Source: Pseudomonas oryzae
Lineage (GTDB): Bacteria > Pseudomonadota > Gammaproteobacteria > Pseudomonadales > Pseudomonadaceae
Direction: 5' to 3'
NCBI RefSeq assembly: GCF_900104805.1
Contig: NZ_LT629751.1
Span: forward strand, 3,990,501-4,054,500
DNA length: 64,000 nucleotides
Shown: piece after piece, positions 8,330 to 18,586 of the stretch
Layout of the letters: the number at the start of each line of letters is the position of its first letter
Position numbering within the stretch: the stretch's first letter is position 1
Position numbers and translations under genes: made by a program
The notes under the pieces: generated by a model
What the model was told of the DNA's origin: nothing
Database searches by the model: none
The model's input: only the letters and a program-made list of their open reading frames with translations

Positions 8330-9202
8330 TCAACCCAGCCCGGCGAAGCGCAGGTAGCTGCCGGTGATCGCATCGCCCCACAGCAGGGCGATCCAGCCGG
8401 CGAGCGCCAGGTAGGGACCGAACGGCAGCGGCGTGCCGCTGTCGGCGCTGCGCAGGCGCAGGATGATGATGCCGAGCACCGCGCCGACCACCGAGGAGAG
8501 CAGGATGGTCAGCGGCAGGATCTGCCAGCCGCCCCAGGCGCCGAGCATGGCCAGCAGCTTGAAGTCGCCGTAGCCCATGCCCTCCTTGCCGGTCACCAGC
8601 TTGAACAGCCAGTACACCGACCACAGGCTGAGATAGCCGGCCACCGCACCCCAGAAGGCATCGCTCGGACTGGCCAGCAGCCCGGACTGGTTGACGATCA
8701 GCCCCAGCCACAGCAGCGGCAGTACCAGCACGTCGGGCAGCAGCTGGTGGTCTGCGTCGATCAGGCTCATCGCCAGCAGGCCCCAGGTCAGCAGCAGTAC
8801 CGCACCGGTGGCCCAGGAGAAACCGAACTGCCAGGCGACCACGGCAGACAGCACACCGCAGGTCAGCTCGACCAGCGGGTAGCGCAGGCTGATCGGCGCC
8901 TTGCAACCGGCGCAGCGTCCCCGCAGCAGCAGCCAGCTGAGGATTGGGATGTTCTCCCAGGCGCGGATCTGGTGCCCGCAGTGCGGGCAGTGCGAGTCCG
9001 GCAGCAGCAGGTTGAAACGCTCGGCCGGTTCGACCGACTGCAGTTCCAGTACCTCGCGCGCCTGCGCCTGCCAGTCGCGCTGCATCATCACCGGCAGGCG
9101 GTAGACCACCACGTTGAGGAAGCTGCCGACCAGCAGGCCGAGGATGGCGGTGCAGAAAACAAAGGCCAGCGCGTGGCTGGCCAGAAAGTCGAGAATGTTC
9201 AT
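8330..9202 (-). CDS. pilD: Prepilin peptidase / N-methyltransferase PilD
   Basis: Inner-membrane aspartyl peptidase that removes the leader from type IV prepilins and pseudopilins and N-methylates the new N-terminus. The 290-residue protein has the cytoplasmic two-CXXC zinc loop (CPHCGHQI and CAGCKAP), the catalytic aspartates in SLIDADHQLLPD and GYGDFKLLAMLGAWGG, and about eight membrane segments. It starts three bases after the pilC stop, consistent with a pilBCD operon. Confidence 0.96.
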   Translation of the reverse strand: MNILDFLASHALAFVFCTAILGLLVGSFLNVVVYRLPVMMQRDWQAQAREVLELQSVEPAERFNLLLPDSHCPHCGHQIRAWENIPILSWLLLRGRCAGCKAPISLRYPLVELTCGVLSAVVAWQFGFSWATGAVLLLTWGLLAMSLIDADHQLLPDVLVLPLLWLGLIVNQSGLLASPSDAFWGAVAGYLSLWSVYWLFKLVTGKEGMGYGDFKLLAMLGAWGGWQILPLTILLSSVVGAVLGIIILRLRSADSGTPLPFGPYLALAGWIALLWGDAITGSYLRFAGLG

Positions 9203-9205
9203 CGA

Positions 9206-10423
9206 TCAGACGACGGCACCCAGCTGGAAGATCGGCAGGTACATGGCGATGATCAGGCCGCCGACCAGTACGCCGAGCACGGCCATGATCATCGGCTCCA
9301 TCAGCGTGGTCAGGTTGTCGACCATGTTGTCCACCTCCGCCTCGTAGTATTCGGCAACCTTGTCCAGCATGCTGTCCAGCGAACCGGACTCCTCGCCGAT
9401 AGAGGCCATCTGCACGGCCATGGCCGGGAACACGCCAGTGGCGCGCATCGAGAAATTCAGTTGCATGCCGGTGGAAACGTCCTGCTTGATGCGGTTGACC
9501 GCTTCGCGGAACACCACGTTGCCGGCGGCGCCGGCGACCGAGTCGAGAGCTTCGACCAGTGGCACGCCGGCAGCGAAGGTGGTGGACAGGGTGCGCGCGT
9601 AGCGGGCCACGGCGCTCTTGTAGGTGATATCCCCGACGAGCGGCATTTTGAGCACGGTACGATCCACTTGATTACGGAATTTCTCCGAGCGCCTGTGGAC
9701 TTCCTTGAAGGCGTAACCAATAGCTATGATCGCGACCAGGACGATCAGCCACCATTCCTGCAGCATCTCCGAGAGATTGATCACCATCTGGGTGAAGGCC
9801 GGCAGCTCGGCGCCGAAATTGGCGAATACTTCCTGGAATTGCGGCACGACCTTGATAAGCAGAATGGCCGAGACGATCAGGGCGACCACGATGACCGCGA
9901 TCGGATAGGTCATTGCCTTCTTCACCTTGGCCTTGAGCGCCTCGGTCTTTTCCTTGTAGGTGGCAATGCGGTCGAGCAGGGTTTCCAAGGCGCCGGACTG
10001 TTCGCCCGACTCCACCAGATTGCAGTAGAGATCGTCGAAGTACAGCGGCTTCTTGCGCAATGAACTGGCCAGGCTGTTACCGGCGGCCACTTCCTGCTTG
10101 ATATCCAGCACCAGGGCACGCATGTTCTGGTTTTCCACGCCGTCGGCGATGATGTCGAACGACTGCAGGAGCGGAACGCCGGACTTCATCATGGTCGCCA
10201 TCTGCCGGGTGAACAGGGCAATATCGATGGGTTTGATCTTCTTGCCCTTGCCCAGTAACGAGCCGGTCTTCTTCTTCACCTTGAGCGGGTTGATACCCTG
10301 CTTGCGCAGTTGCGCCTTGGCCAGAGCCGGATCCTGGGCGCTGATCTCGCCCTTGACCTTGGCTCCTTTGCGGTCGGTGCCTTCCCAGACGAAGGTGCTG
10401 TTCTGTAACGCTTTTGCCGCCAT
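9206..10423 (-). CDS. pilC: Type IV pilus inner-membrane platform protein PilC
   Basis: A 405-residue polytopic protein with two T2SSF repeats. The first (ALFTRQMATMMKSGVPLLQS) begins near residue 70; the second (ARYARTLSTTFAAGVPLVEA) near residue 270. PilC is the platform on which PilB and PilT act. It starts two bases after the pilB stop. Local base composition is a little less GC-rich than the flanking genes, as is common for pil genes. Confidence 0.96.
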   Translation of the reverse strand: MAAKALQNSTFVWEGTDRKGAKVKGEISAQDPALAKAQLRKQGINPLKVKKKTGSLLGKGKKIKPIDIALFTRQMATMMKSGVPLLQSFDIIADGVENQNMRALVLDIKQEVAAGNSLASSLRKKPLYFDDLYCNLVESGEQSGALETLLDRIATYKEKTEALKAKVKKAMTYPIAVIVVALIVSAILLIKVVPQFQEVFANFGAELPAFTQMVINLSEMLQEWWLIVLVAIIAIGYAFKEVHRRSEKFRNQVDRTVLKMPLVGDITYKSAVARYARTLSTTFAAGVPLVEALDSVAGAAGNVVFREAVNRIKQDVSTGMQLNFSMRATGVFPAMAVQMASIGEESGSLDSMLDKVAEYYEAEVDNMVDNLTTLMEPMIMAVLGVLVGGLIIAMYLPIFQLGAVV

Positions 10424-10425
10424 GG

Positions 10426-12129
10426 TTAATCCTTGGTCACGCGGTTGACTTCCTCGAGGCTGGTCATGCCTTGCATGGCCTTGAGCAGGCCCGAGGTGCG
10501 CAGATCGTTGAAGCCTTCTTCGCGGGCCTTGGCCGCGATTTCGATGGAATTGCCTTCTTCCATGATAATGCGCTGCAATGCCGGCGTGATTTTAACCACT
10601 TCATAAATACCCACTCGGCCCTTGTAGCCGCCCTTGCAGACGTCACAGCCCACCGGCTGGTACAACTTGAACTTGCCGATCTGCTCCTCGGGGAAGCCTT
10701 CCTTGAGCAGCGTCTCGCGCGGTACGTCATGCACCTTCTTGCACGCCGGGCAGAGGCGGCGGGCCAGACGCTGGGCGATGATCAGGTTGACCGATGTCGC
10801 GATGTTGAATGCCGGTACGCCCATGTTGCGCAGGCGGGTGAGGGTTTCCGGGGCGCTGTTGGTGTGCAGGGTGGACATCACCATGTGGCCGGTCTGCGCG
10901 GCCTTGACGGCGATTTCGGCGGTTTCCAGGTCGCGGATCTCGCCGACCATGATCACGTCCGGGTCCTGACGCAGGAAGGCGCGCAGCGCCTGGGAGAAGT
11001 CCATACCCTGCTTGGGATTGACGTTGACCTGGTTGATACCTTCCAGGTTGATCTCCACCGGGTCTTCGGCGGTGGAGATGTTGATGTCCGGGGTGTTGAG
11101 GATATTCAGGCCGGTATAGAGGGAAACCGTCTTGCCCGAACCGGTGGGGCCGGTGACCAGGATCATGCCTTGCGGCTGGCTCAGTGCCTTGAGGTACAGC
11201 TCCTTCTGCTCTTCCTCGTAACCGAGGGCGTCGATACCCATCTGCGCGCTGGAGGGGTCGAGAATCCGCATCACGATCTTCTCGCCCCACAGGGTGGGCA
11301 GGGTGTTGACGCGGAAGTCGATGGCCTTGTTGGCGGAGATCTTCAGCTTGATTCGCCCATCCTGCGGCTTGCGCCGTTCGGAGATATCCATGGCAGCCAT
11401 CACCTTGAGGCGTGCGGCGATGCGACTGGCCAGCTGAATCGGTGGGCGAGCCACCTCGTGGAGCATGCCGTCGGTACGGAAGCGCACCCGGTAGGTCTTC
11501 TCGTAGGGCTCGAAGTGCAGGTCCGAGGAGCCGCCGCGGATGGCGTCCAGCAGCATCTTGTTGACGAACTTGACTACCGGCGCATCGTCGGCATCGCTGC
11601 CGGCCACTGCCTCTTCCTTTTTCTCACCGCTCTGGTCGATGTCTACGCCGTCGAGGTCGACATCGGCCAGGTCCTCCATGCCGCTGGTGCCGGTATCGAA
11701 GAACTTGTCGATGGCCTCGCCCAGCTTGTCGTCTTCCACCAACAAGGTTTCCACGGTCAGGCCGATGCTGAACTGGATGTCGCGGATCGCCTGCTGGTTG
11801 GTCGGGTCGGAGGCGCCGACGAACAGCAGGTTGCCGCGGCGCAGCAGCGGTAGCACGCGGTGTTCGCGGATCAGCTTCTCACTGACCAGCTCCTTGGGTT
11901 GCAGCTCCTTGTCCAGCGCCTTGAGGTCGAAGAGCGGCAGGCCGAACTGCTCGCTGGCCATCTCCGCCAGCGCCCGCGGCTTGACCAGCTTGTTCTGCAC
12001 CAGGTGGCTGACCAGCGGGACCTTGTTGCGCAGCGCTTCGGCCTGCGCCTGCTGTGCTGTTCTGGCATCCAGCAGCTCGGCGAACACCAGCTGGCGGGCC
12101 AGGCCGGTGAGGGCGATGGAGTCGTTCAT
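10426..12129 (-). CDS. pilB: Type IV pilus extension ATPase PilB
   Basis: A 567-residue secretion ATPase driving pilus extension. It has an N-terminal MshEN-like domain (residues 1-150), Walker A GPTGSGKTVSLY near 330, an Asp box and Walker B region around DPDVIMVGEIRDLETAEIAV, and a tetracysteine zinc site CPACKK / CDVCKG. ATG 12129 gives the normal start MNDSIALTGLARQL. It is transcribed divergently from pilA across a 232-bp intergenic region. Confidence 0.97.
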   Translation of the reverse strand: MNDSIALTGLARQLVFAELLDARTAQQAQAEALRNKVPLVSHLVQNKLVKPRALAEMASEQFGLPLFDLKALDKELQPKELVSEKLIREHRVLPLLRRGNLLFVGASDPTNQQAIRDIQFSIGLTVETLLVEDDKLGEAIDKFFDTGTSGMEDLADVDLDGVDIDQSGEKKEEAVAGSDADDAPVVKFVNKMLLDAIRGGSSDLHFEPYEKTYRVRFRTDGMLHEVARPPIQLASRIAARLKVMAAMDISERRKPQDGRIKLKISANKAIDFRVNTLPTLWGEKIVMRILDPSSAQMGIDALGYEEEQKELYLKALSQPQGMILVTGPTGSGKTVSLYTGLNILNTPDINISTAEDPVEINLEGINQVNVNPKQGMDFSQALRAFLRQDPDVIMVGEIRDLETAEIAVKAAQTGHMVMSTLHTNSAPETLTRLRNMGVPAFNIATSVNLIIAQRLARRLCPACKKVHDVPRETLLKEGFPEEQIGKFKLYQPVGCDVCKGGYKGRVGIYEVVKITPALQRIIMEEGNSIEIAAKAREEGFNDLRTSGLLKAMQGMTSLEEVNRVTKD

Positions 12130-12294
12130 GGGGGAGGCAACCTGTAAATCCGGTGGCTGCCTTATAGCGCAATGCCGTAGCGCTGCCAATTCCATACGAG
12201 CGGTGTGACAAAAAACGGCAGATCCTGGCGCGGATGGGGTTTCATGGGCGGGTGCATGGCCTGCAAACCCCGCAGAACAAGGCTTCTGCAAAGT

Positions 12295-12310
12295 TGGCAT
12301 GCGGTCTGCA
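12295..12310 (+). promoter_or_regulatory. Sigma-54 promoter of pilA
   Basis: TGGCATGCGGTCTGCA has GG at 12296-12297 and GC at 12308-12309, exactly ten bases apart, the -24/-12 signature. It lies about 50 bp upstream of the pilA ATG. In P. aeruginosa pilA is transcribed by RpoN with the response regulator PilR. TGTGACA-type sequence near 12204-12212 could be part of a PilR site, but I cannot place it firmly. Confidence 0.85.
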
Positions 12311-12361
12311 TTAACTCTGGCAGGTCCGCAAGACCTCCTCTCTCTACATGGAGTACTAGTG

Positions 12362-12895
12362 ATGAAAGCTCAACTGCAGAAAGGCTTTACCCTGATTGAA
12401 TTGATGATCGTGGTCGCGATCATCGGTATCCTGGCTGCCGTCGCCCTGCCGGCCTACCAGGACTACACCATCCGCTCCCGCGTGACCGAAGGCGTCGGCC
12501 TGGCCGCCAGTGCCAAGCAGATGATCGGCGAAGTCAATACCGCAGCTGAGCTGACCGCTACCGCTAATACCTGGAACGCCCAGGCCAACGGCACCGGTGC
12601 CACCAGTAAGTACGTCACCTCCGTGCAGGTCGATCCCGGCACTGGCGAGATCACCGTCACCTTCAACGAGGCCAACGTCGGTAACATCCCGGCCGCTTCC
12701 ACCCTGGTCTATACCCCCTACGTACAGACCGGCGTTGCTCCGGTGCAGCTGGCTGCCAACTTCGGTACCGGCAACACCGGCTCCGTCGACTGGGGCTGCG
12801 CTTCCGTCAACAACGCCGTCTCCACTGCTCGTAACCTGCCTGCTCTGAATGTCGGTACCCTGCCGCCGCAGTTCGCGCCGAGCGAGTGCCGCTAA
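12362..12895 (+). CDS. pilA: Major type IV pilin PilA
   Basis: A 177-residue prepilin with an eight-residue leader MKAQLQKG, cleavage before Phe9, and the class IVa N-terminus [20 protein letters not shown] including Glu5 of the mature form. The C-terminal disulfide loop is bounded by Cys146 and Cys176, a large D-region of 29 residues. That loop length and the downstream TfpX/TfpZ gene recall the accessory-gene-bearing pilin alleles of P. aeruginosa. A hairpin terminator follows. Confidence 0.95.
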   Translation: MKAQLQKGFTLIELMIVVAIIGILAAVALPAYQDYTIRSRVTEGVGLAASAKQMIGEVNTAAELTATANTWNAQANGTGATSKYVTSVQVDPGTGEITVTFNEANVGNIPAASTLVYTPYVQTGVAPVQLAANFGTGNTGSVDWGCASVNNAVSTARNLPALNVGTLPPQFAPSECR

Positions 12896-12952
12896 GCAGA
12901 ACGGGTCGCGCCTGATCTGCTTAGCGCCTAGCGCGGCCCTTCTGTCTTGAGT

Positions 12953-12980
12953 AAAAGACCCCTGATCTAAGGGGTCTTTT
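12953..12980. terminator. Terminator after pilA
   Basis: A perfect stem, AAAAGACCCC / GGGGTCTTTT, with an eight-base loop, sits 57 bases after the pilA stop. The plus strand carries a T-run at its 3' side and so does the minus strand, so it can terminate either way. It separates the strongly expressed pilin from the accessory gene. Confidence 0.9.
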
Positions 12981-13006
12981 GCTTTGTGGGGGATTAAAGA
13001 TTCGAT

Positions 13007-13732
13007 ATGCAGCCGTTTGGAGTTTCGCTCGAGATGGGTATGACGAAGTCGGTGAGTCGTTGGGGCGCTTTTGCTGTCCATCTGCTGATCAGCTTGCTGG
13101 TCTTTACCGTGCTGGCCGCGCTGGTATTGTTCTGGCTGTTTCCAGGCAGCTTGTTTCTCTCTGCCGGTGGTTGGGAAGGACTGCGGATCATCGCCGCCGT
13201 CGATCTGGTGCTCGGTCCCTGTCTCACCCTGATCGTGTTTAATCCGCGCAAGCCGAGGGCGGAGCTGGTCAGGGACCTGTCGCTGATCGGCCTGGTCCAG
13301 GTGCTGGCGCTGGCCGGCGGCTGTTATGTCGTTGCCCAGGCCCGTCCGCTGGCCGTGGTGCACGTGTTCGACACCTTCTACGTGCTCAACCGCGAGGATT
13401 ACCGGCAGGCGGGACTCGATCCCAGGGTTGTGGACGAACTCGCCGGCTGGACGCCGAGATTTTTCTACCTCGAAGTGCCGGTCAACAAGGCCGACTTCCT
13501 GGTCCAGCATACCCAGGCGTTGCTCAATGGCGAGACGCCGCTGCAGCAGCGGGTGGAGCAGTACCGTGAACTGCCTGCCGACCTACAAGCGCTGAAGCAG
13601 GTTCTGCGTGTCGGTGACCAGACCGCCGGCGGCTCCTGCCTGCGCGTCGATCTCGAGAGCTCCTACCAGACCGGGTCGGTCTGTTTCGACCTGGAAGCAC
13701 GCAAGGTCACGGACTTTATCCCAGCCACCTGA
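13007..13732 (+). CDS. TfpX/TfpZ-type pilin accessory membrane protein
   Basis: A protein of about 241 residues with three N-terminal membrane segments (VHLLISLLVFTVLAALVLFW, IIAAVDLVLGPCLTLIVF, IGLVQVLALAGGCYVV) and a periplasmic C-terminal domain containing a possible Cys pair (GGSCLRVDL and TGSVCFDLE). This is the organisation of the TfpX/TfpZ proteins found downstream of certain pilA alleles, where they modulate pilin assembly. Alternative starts at 13034 and 13040 are possible because no strong ribosome site precedes 13007. Confidence 0.82.
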   Translation: MQPFGVSLEMGMTKSVSRWGAFAVHLLISLLVFTVLAALVLFWLFPGSLFLSAGGWEGLRIIAAVDLVLGPCLTLIVFNPRKPRAELVRDLSLIGLVQVLALAGGCYVVAQARPLAVVHVFDTFYVLNREDYRQAGLDPRVVDELAGWTPRFFYLEVPVNKADFLVQHTQALLNGETPLQQRVEQYRELPADLQALKQVLRVGDQTAGGSCLRVDLESSYQTGSVCFDLEARKVTDFIPAT

Positions 13733-13871
13733 GGCGGGGACGCCCGCCATGTGTCTTCTCCGCGCCCCGTTGCGGCACGGGTGTGTCGAGATGCCACCGG
13801 CCCGGCGGCTTGCCATTCCGCCAGCTGCTATGGCCTGATTCCCCCATCGAATTTTCAAGGGAATCAAGACC

Positions 13872-14354
13872 ATGAAACCACACCGCGCCGAACGCCTGCG
13901 CCACGCCATGCACCATCAGGCCGATGCCCTCGGCAATCTGCTGGTCGAGGGCTTCCACTATCTGGCGCTGTTCGCCATCGGCGGCACAGTGGCCTGGGCG
14001 GCGGCGGTGGCGTTCTGGGGGATGGTCGGCAAGGGTGCGGCGAGCATCGACGATATCCTGCTGCTGTTCATCTACCTCGAGCTGGGTGCCATGGTTGGCA
14101 TCTATTTCAAGACCAACCACATGCCCGTGCGCTTCCTCATCTATGTGGCGATCACCGCGCTGACCCGTCTGCTGATCGCCGATATCCAGCACGAGCACAA
14201 GCCGAGCATGGGCATCGTCATGGTCTGCGGGGCGATCCTGCTGCTGGCGGTGTCGACCCTGGTGGTGCGCTATGCCTCGGCGCGCTTCCCGGTGCCGCCG
14301 ACGGATGGCGGGCGCAAGGGGCTGGATCCGGCCAGTCTGGGCGACAAGCTCTGA
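13872..14354 (+). CDS. PsiE-like membrane protein
   Basis: A 160-residue protein with four hydrophobic segments: FHYLALFAIGGTVAWAAAVA, ILLLFIYLELGAMVGIYF, FLIYVAITALTRLLIADI and IVMVCGAILLLAVSTLVV. The sequence LEVGAM-like LELGAMVGIYFKTNHMPVRF is typical of phosphate-starvation-inducible PsiE proteins, whose biochemical role is unknown. AAGGGAATC precedes the ATG. No Pho box was evident. Confidence 0.8.
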   Translation: MKPHRAERLRHAMHHQADALGNLLVEGFHYLALFAIGGTVAWAAAVAFWGMVGKGAASIDDILLLFIYLELGAMVGIYFKTNHMPVRFLIYVAITALTRLLIADIQHEHKPSMGIVMVCGAILLLAVSTLVVRYASARFPVPPTDGGRKGLDPASLGDKL

Positions 14355-14369
14355 CGCTGGGGGCGAACC

Positions 14370-14831
14370 TCACTCGTCGAACCGCCCTTCCAGCCGCACG
14401 GCGCGGAACTCCAGGCCGGCGGCGCGATAGCCGGGGCGCAATGGTGGCAACGGCAGGCATTCCGTCCAGTCCCTGCCGGCCAGCACGGTGTGTGGGGCGC
14501 GGTAGTGCGGGCTGTCGTAGCGGCTGTCGGCGAGGTTGATGCTGTCGCCGCGCTGGTAGGCGCCGACCTGCCAGCGCAGGTCGTGCAAGGCGGCGTCGCT
14601 GCCGTTGTGCAGCCGCGCGCGCAGCGGGCGGTCGGCGGGGCAGACGGCGTCCAGCGCGAGGGTCAGTTCCAGGCGTTCGAGGCGTTGCCGCTGGCGCTGT
14701 TCCTGCCAGAGCAGCAGCAGCGCCACCAGACCGAGGGCGAACACCGCTGCCAGGCTGAGCGGCACCGCCCGCGCAGGGTAGCGGATCAGCAGAGCCAGCC
14801 AGCTGAGGGTGAGCAGGGCGCCGATCAGCAT
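14370..14831 (-). CDS. Membrane-anchored protein of unknown function
   Basis: A 153-residue protein with two N-terminal membrane segments (ALLTLSWLALLIRYP and PLSLAAVFALGLVALLLLW). A soluble domain follows in which LRARLHNGSDAALHDLRWQV suggests an FxLYD-like beta-sandwich (tail: RPGYRAAGLEFRAVRLEGRF). Homologues in pseudomonads are often labelled 'multidrug transporter', for which I see no basis. It is downstream of yaaA on the same strand, 20 bases after its stop. Confidence 0.6.
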   Translation of the reverse strand: MLIGALLTLSWLALLIRYPARAVPLSLAAVFALGLVALLLLWQEQRQRQRLERLELTLALDAVCPADRPLRARLHNGSDAALHDLRWQVGAYQRGDSINLADSRYDSPHYRAPHTVLAGRDWTECLPLPPLRPGYRAAGLEFRAVRLEGRFDE

Positions 14832-14851
14832 GCAGTCACCTCCCGTGGGTA

Positions 14852-15631
14852 TCAGTCCTCGGCGTGGTCGCGCAGGAACACCAGCTTGTCCGCGCTCGAG
14901 TGCTGTTCAGCGTAGTAGTAGCCGTCGAGATCGAAGCCCTTGAGCGCCTCGGGGTCGCGCAGGCGGTTCTTGATCACGTAGCGCGCCATCAGGCCGCGCG
15001 CCTTCTTGGCGTAGAAGCTGATGATCTTGTACTGGCCGTTCTTCAGGTCCTTGAACTCGGTGTCGATGACCCGCGCCTGCACCGCCTTGCGCTTGACCGC
15101 GCCGAAGTACTCGTTGGAGGCCAGGTTGAGCAGGATGGCGTCGCCCTGTGCGGCCAGTGCCTGGTTCAGCCAGCCGCTGATGCGCTCGCCCCAGAAGGCG
15201 TCGAGGTCCTTGCCGCGCGCGTTGGCCAGTTTGGTGCCCATCTCCAGGCGGTAGGGCTGCATCAGGTCGAGCGGGCGCAGCACGCCGTACAGCCCGGAGA
15301 GCATGCGCAGGTGCTGCTGGGCGAAGTCGAAGTCGTCCTCGTCGAAGCTGTCGGCATCCAGCCCGGTGTACACGTCGCCTTTGAAGGCGAGCAGCGCCTG
15401 CTTGGCGTTGGCCGGGGTGAACTCCGGCGTCCACTCGGCGAAGCGCGCGGCGTTGAGGCCGGCGAGCTTGTCGGAGAGATGCATCAGCTCGGCGATCTGC
15501 GCCGGGGTCAGTTCGCGCAGCTGGGCGATCAGCTCGGCGGAGTGGTCCAGATGCTCGGGCAAGGTGTAGCGCGCGGTGACCGGCGCGTTGCCGTAATCGA
15601 GCGTCTTGGCGGGGGAAATCACCATCAGCAT
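14852..15631 (-). CDS. yaaA: Peroxide stress protein YaaA (DUF328/UPF0246)
   Basis: A 259-residue protein beginning [15 protein letters not shown], the family signature. YaaA lowers intracellular free iron and protects DNA during peroxide stress, and binds DNA through a helix-hairpin-helix-like fold. [20 protein letters not shown] and [11 protein letters not shown] are conserved blocks. The start at 15631 is preceded by AGGAG. Confidence 0.93.
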   Translation of the reverse strand: MLMVISPAKTLDYGNAPVTARYTLPEHLDHSAELIAQLRELTPAQIAELMHLSDKLAGLNAARFAEWTPEFTPANAKQALLAFKGDVYTGLDADSFDEDDFDFAQQHLRMLSGLYGVLRPLDLMQPYRLEMGTKLANARGKDLDAFWGERISGWLNQALAAQGDAILLNLASNEYFGAVKRKAVQARVIDTEFKDLKNGQYKIISFYAKKARGLMARYVIKNRLRDPEALKGFDLDGYYYAEQHSSADKLVFLRDHAED

Positions 15632-15751
15632 GGCGGGGCTCCTCGGACTTTGGCCCGATTCTAGCAGCGCTTTTCCCGTGTGGCTGCGGGCTTGACCTTG
15701 CCCCGGGGCAAGGGCGCAAGCTAGTGGCAAAGGCCGACAGGAAGCGTATCG

Positions 15752-16807
<1,056 letters not shown>

Positions 16808-17045
16808 AAAAACAGGAGCAAAAAACTCCTGATGGCCGGCACACCGACGGACGGCCACCTAGACTGCAATCCAGGGGGAATCAACGCGGGGAGGAGGAAG
16901 TCAAACCCGGTAATCAATCGGTAAACGTTCAGGACGCAATTTGGCATGCAGGTCGCCACCACCGCATGACCCGGTGGCCGGGCGACCCCGAGGGCGGAGC
17001 GCCTGCGGGCATTCCGTCGCTGAGCAACGGGACCGGAGTACGAAC

Positions 17046-18434
17046 ATGGAAAAACACGCGGGCAAGACCACCCACCCCAGGCTGTATGTGCTCGATACCA
17101 ACGTCCTGATCCACGACCCCAATGCCCTGCTGAACTTCCAGGAGCACCAGGTGGCCATCCCGATGACCGTGCTCGAGGAGCTCGATCATCTGAAGACCGG
17201 CAAGCACAGCGTGGCGGCCGAGAGCCGTCAGGCCATCCGCCTGATCGACCACCTGCTCGGCGAGGCGACGCCGGCGCAGGTCGAACAGGGCGTGCCGATC
17301 CAGCGTGGCAAGGGTGCCCCGCGCGGCAGCCTATCGATCCTCATGAGCCGCCTGGACACCACCCTCAGCGGCCTGCCCGAACACCTCAACGACAACAAGA
17401 TCATCAACCAGCTGGTCGAGCTGCAGGGCCGTCGCCCGGACGTCGAGGTGGTGCTGGTCAGCAAGGACATCAACATGCGTCTGAAGGCGCGTGCCTGCGG
17501 GGTGGCTGCCGAGGACTACCACACCGACCAGCTGGTCGACGACGTTGCCCTGCTGCCGCGCGGCTACCACAGCGTGCCGGGCTCGTTCTGGCAGAAGGTC
17601 GGCAAGGTCGACACCCGCCAGGAGATCGGCCGCACCCTGCACCGCGTGCAGCTCAGCGACGCGCTGCCCAACGTCCACGTCAACGAGTTCATCGTCGACG
17701 AGCAAGGCTTCGTCGGCTGGGTCAAGGAAGTGCACAAGAGCCACCTGCTGCTGCTCGACCTGCACCAGGAGCCGCTGCTGCACCAGGAGGCCTGGGGCCT
17801 CAAGCCGCGCGACATCTACCAGGCGCTGGCGCTCTACGCGCTGCTCGACCCGGACATCCACCTGGTCAACCTGACCGGCGCGGCCGGCTCCGGCAAGACC
17901 ATCCTCGCCCTAGCTGCCGCCATCGAGCAGACCATGGTCAGCAAGCGCTACCGGCGCATCATCGCCACCCGCAGCGTGCAGGGCCTCGACGAGGACATCG
18001 GCTTCCTGCCCGGCACCGAGGCGGAGAAGATGGAGCCCTGGCTCGGCGCCATCACCGACAACCTCGAGGCGCTGCACATGGACGACGAGAGCACCCACGG
18101 CAGTGTCGACTACATCCTCCAGCGCGTGCCGCTGCAGTTCAAATCGCTCAACTACATCCGCGGGCGCAGCTTCCAGCAGAGCCTGATCCTCATCGACGAG
18201 TGCCAGAACCTCACCCCGCACCAGATGAAGACCATCATCACCCGCGCCGGCAACGGCTCCAAGGTGATCTGCCTGGGCAACCTGGCGCAGATCGATACCC
18301 CCTACCTGTCGGCCACCAGCTCGGGGCTGACCTACCTGACCGAACGCTTCAAGGACTTCCCCCACGGCGTGCACATCACCCTGCAGGGAGTGCCGCGCTC
18401 GCTGCTGGCCGAGTACGCAGAAGCGCACCTGTAA
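17046..18434 (+). CDS. PIN-PhoH family ATPase / ribonuclease
   Basis: A 462-residue protein with an N-terminal PIN domain (LYVLDTNVLIHDPNALLNF; acidic residues in LEELDHLK and VVLVSKDINMRLKA) and a C-terminal PhoH ATPase domain. Walker A is GAAGSGKTILALAAA near residue 282 and Walker B is SLILIDECQNL. PIN-PhoH fusions are thought to be ATP-driven RNA helicase-nucleases; in proteobacteria the role is not settled. ATG 17046 follows a GGGACCGGAG site. It is a single gene with about 240 bp of upstream leader. Confidence 0.9.
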   Translation: MEKHAGKTTHPRLYVLDTNVLIHDPNALLNFQEHQVAIPMTVLEELDHLKTGKHSVAAESRQAIRLIDHLLGEATPAQVEQGVPIQRGKGAPRGSLSILMSRLDTTLSGLPEHLNDNKIINQLVELQGRRPDVEVVLVSKDINMRLKARACGVAAEDYHTDQLVDDVALLPRGYHSVPGSFWQKVGKVDTRQEIGRTLHRVQLSDALPNVHVNEFIVDEQGFVGWVKEVHKSHLLLLDLHQEPLLHQEAWGLKPRDIYQALALYALLDPDIHLVNLTGAAGSGKTILALAAAIEQTMVSKRYRRIIATRSVQGLDEDIGFLPGTEAEKMEPWLGAITDNLEALHMDDESTHGSVDYILQRVPLQFKSLNYIRGRSFQQSLILIDECQNLTPHQMKTIITRAGNGSKVICLGNLAQIDTPYLSATSSGLTYLTERFKDFPHGVHITLQGVPRSLLAEYAEAHL

Positions 18435-18493
18435 GGACCGGCAGCGGCCTGCCCGGGATGGCGGGCCGCTGCACTCGGTCAATCCACAACTGC

Positions 18494-18521
18494 GGTAGGC
18501 GCCAGCAAGCTGGCGTCTACC
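18494..18521. repeat. REP-like inverted repeat
   Basis: GGTAGGCGCCAGC and GCTGGCGTCTACC face each other across a two-base loop with one mismatch, between the PhoH-type gene and the acylase gene. It probably serves as an RNA hairpin at the end of the PhoH transcript. Confidence 0.65.
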
Positions 18522-18586
18522 GGCGGTGATCCGCCGATCGGTCGCGCGGGTAGAATGGCGCTCCGTTTCCTGTCCGGAGCCCAGCC

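Noticed and set aside
16814-16831. Rho-independent terminator after the cation exporter gene
   Set aside because: CAGGAG / CTCCTG can pair, but the stem is short and no T-run follows.
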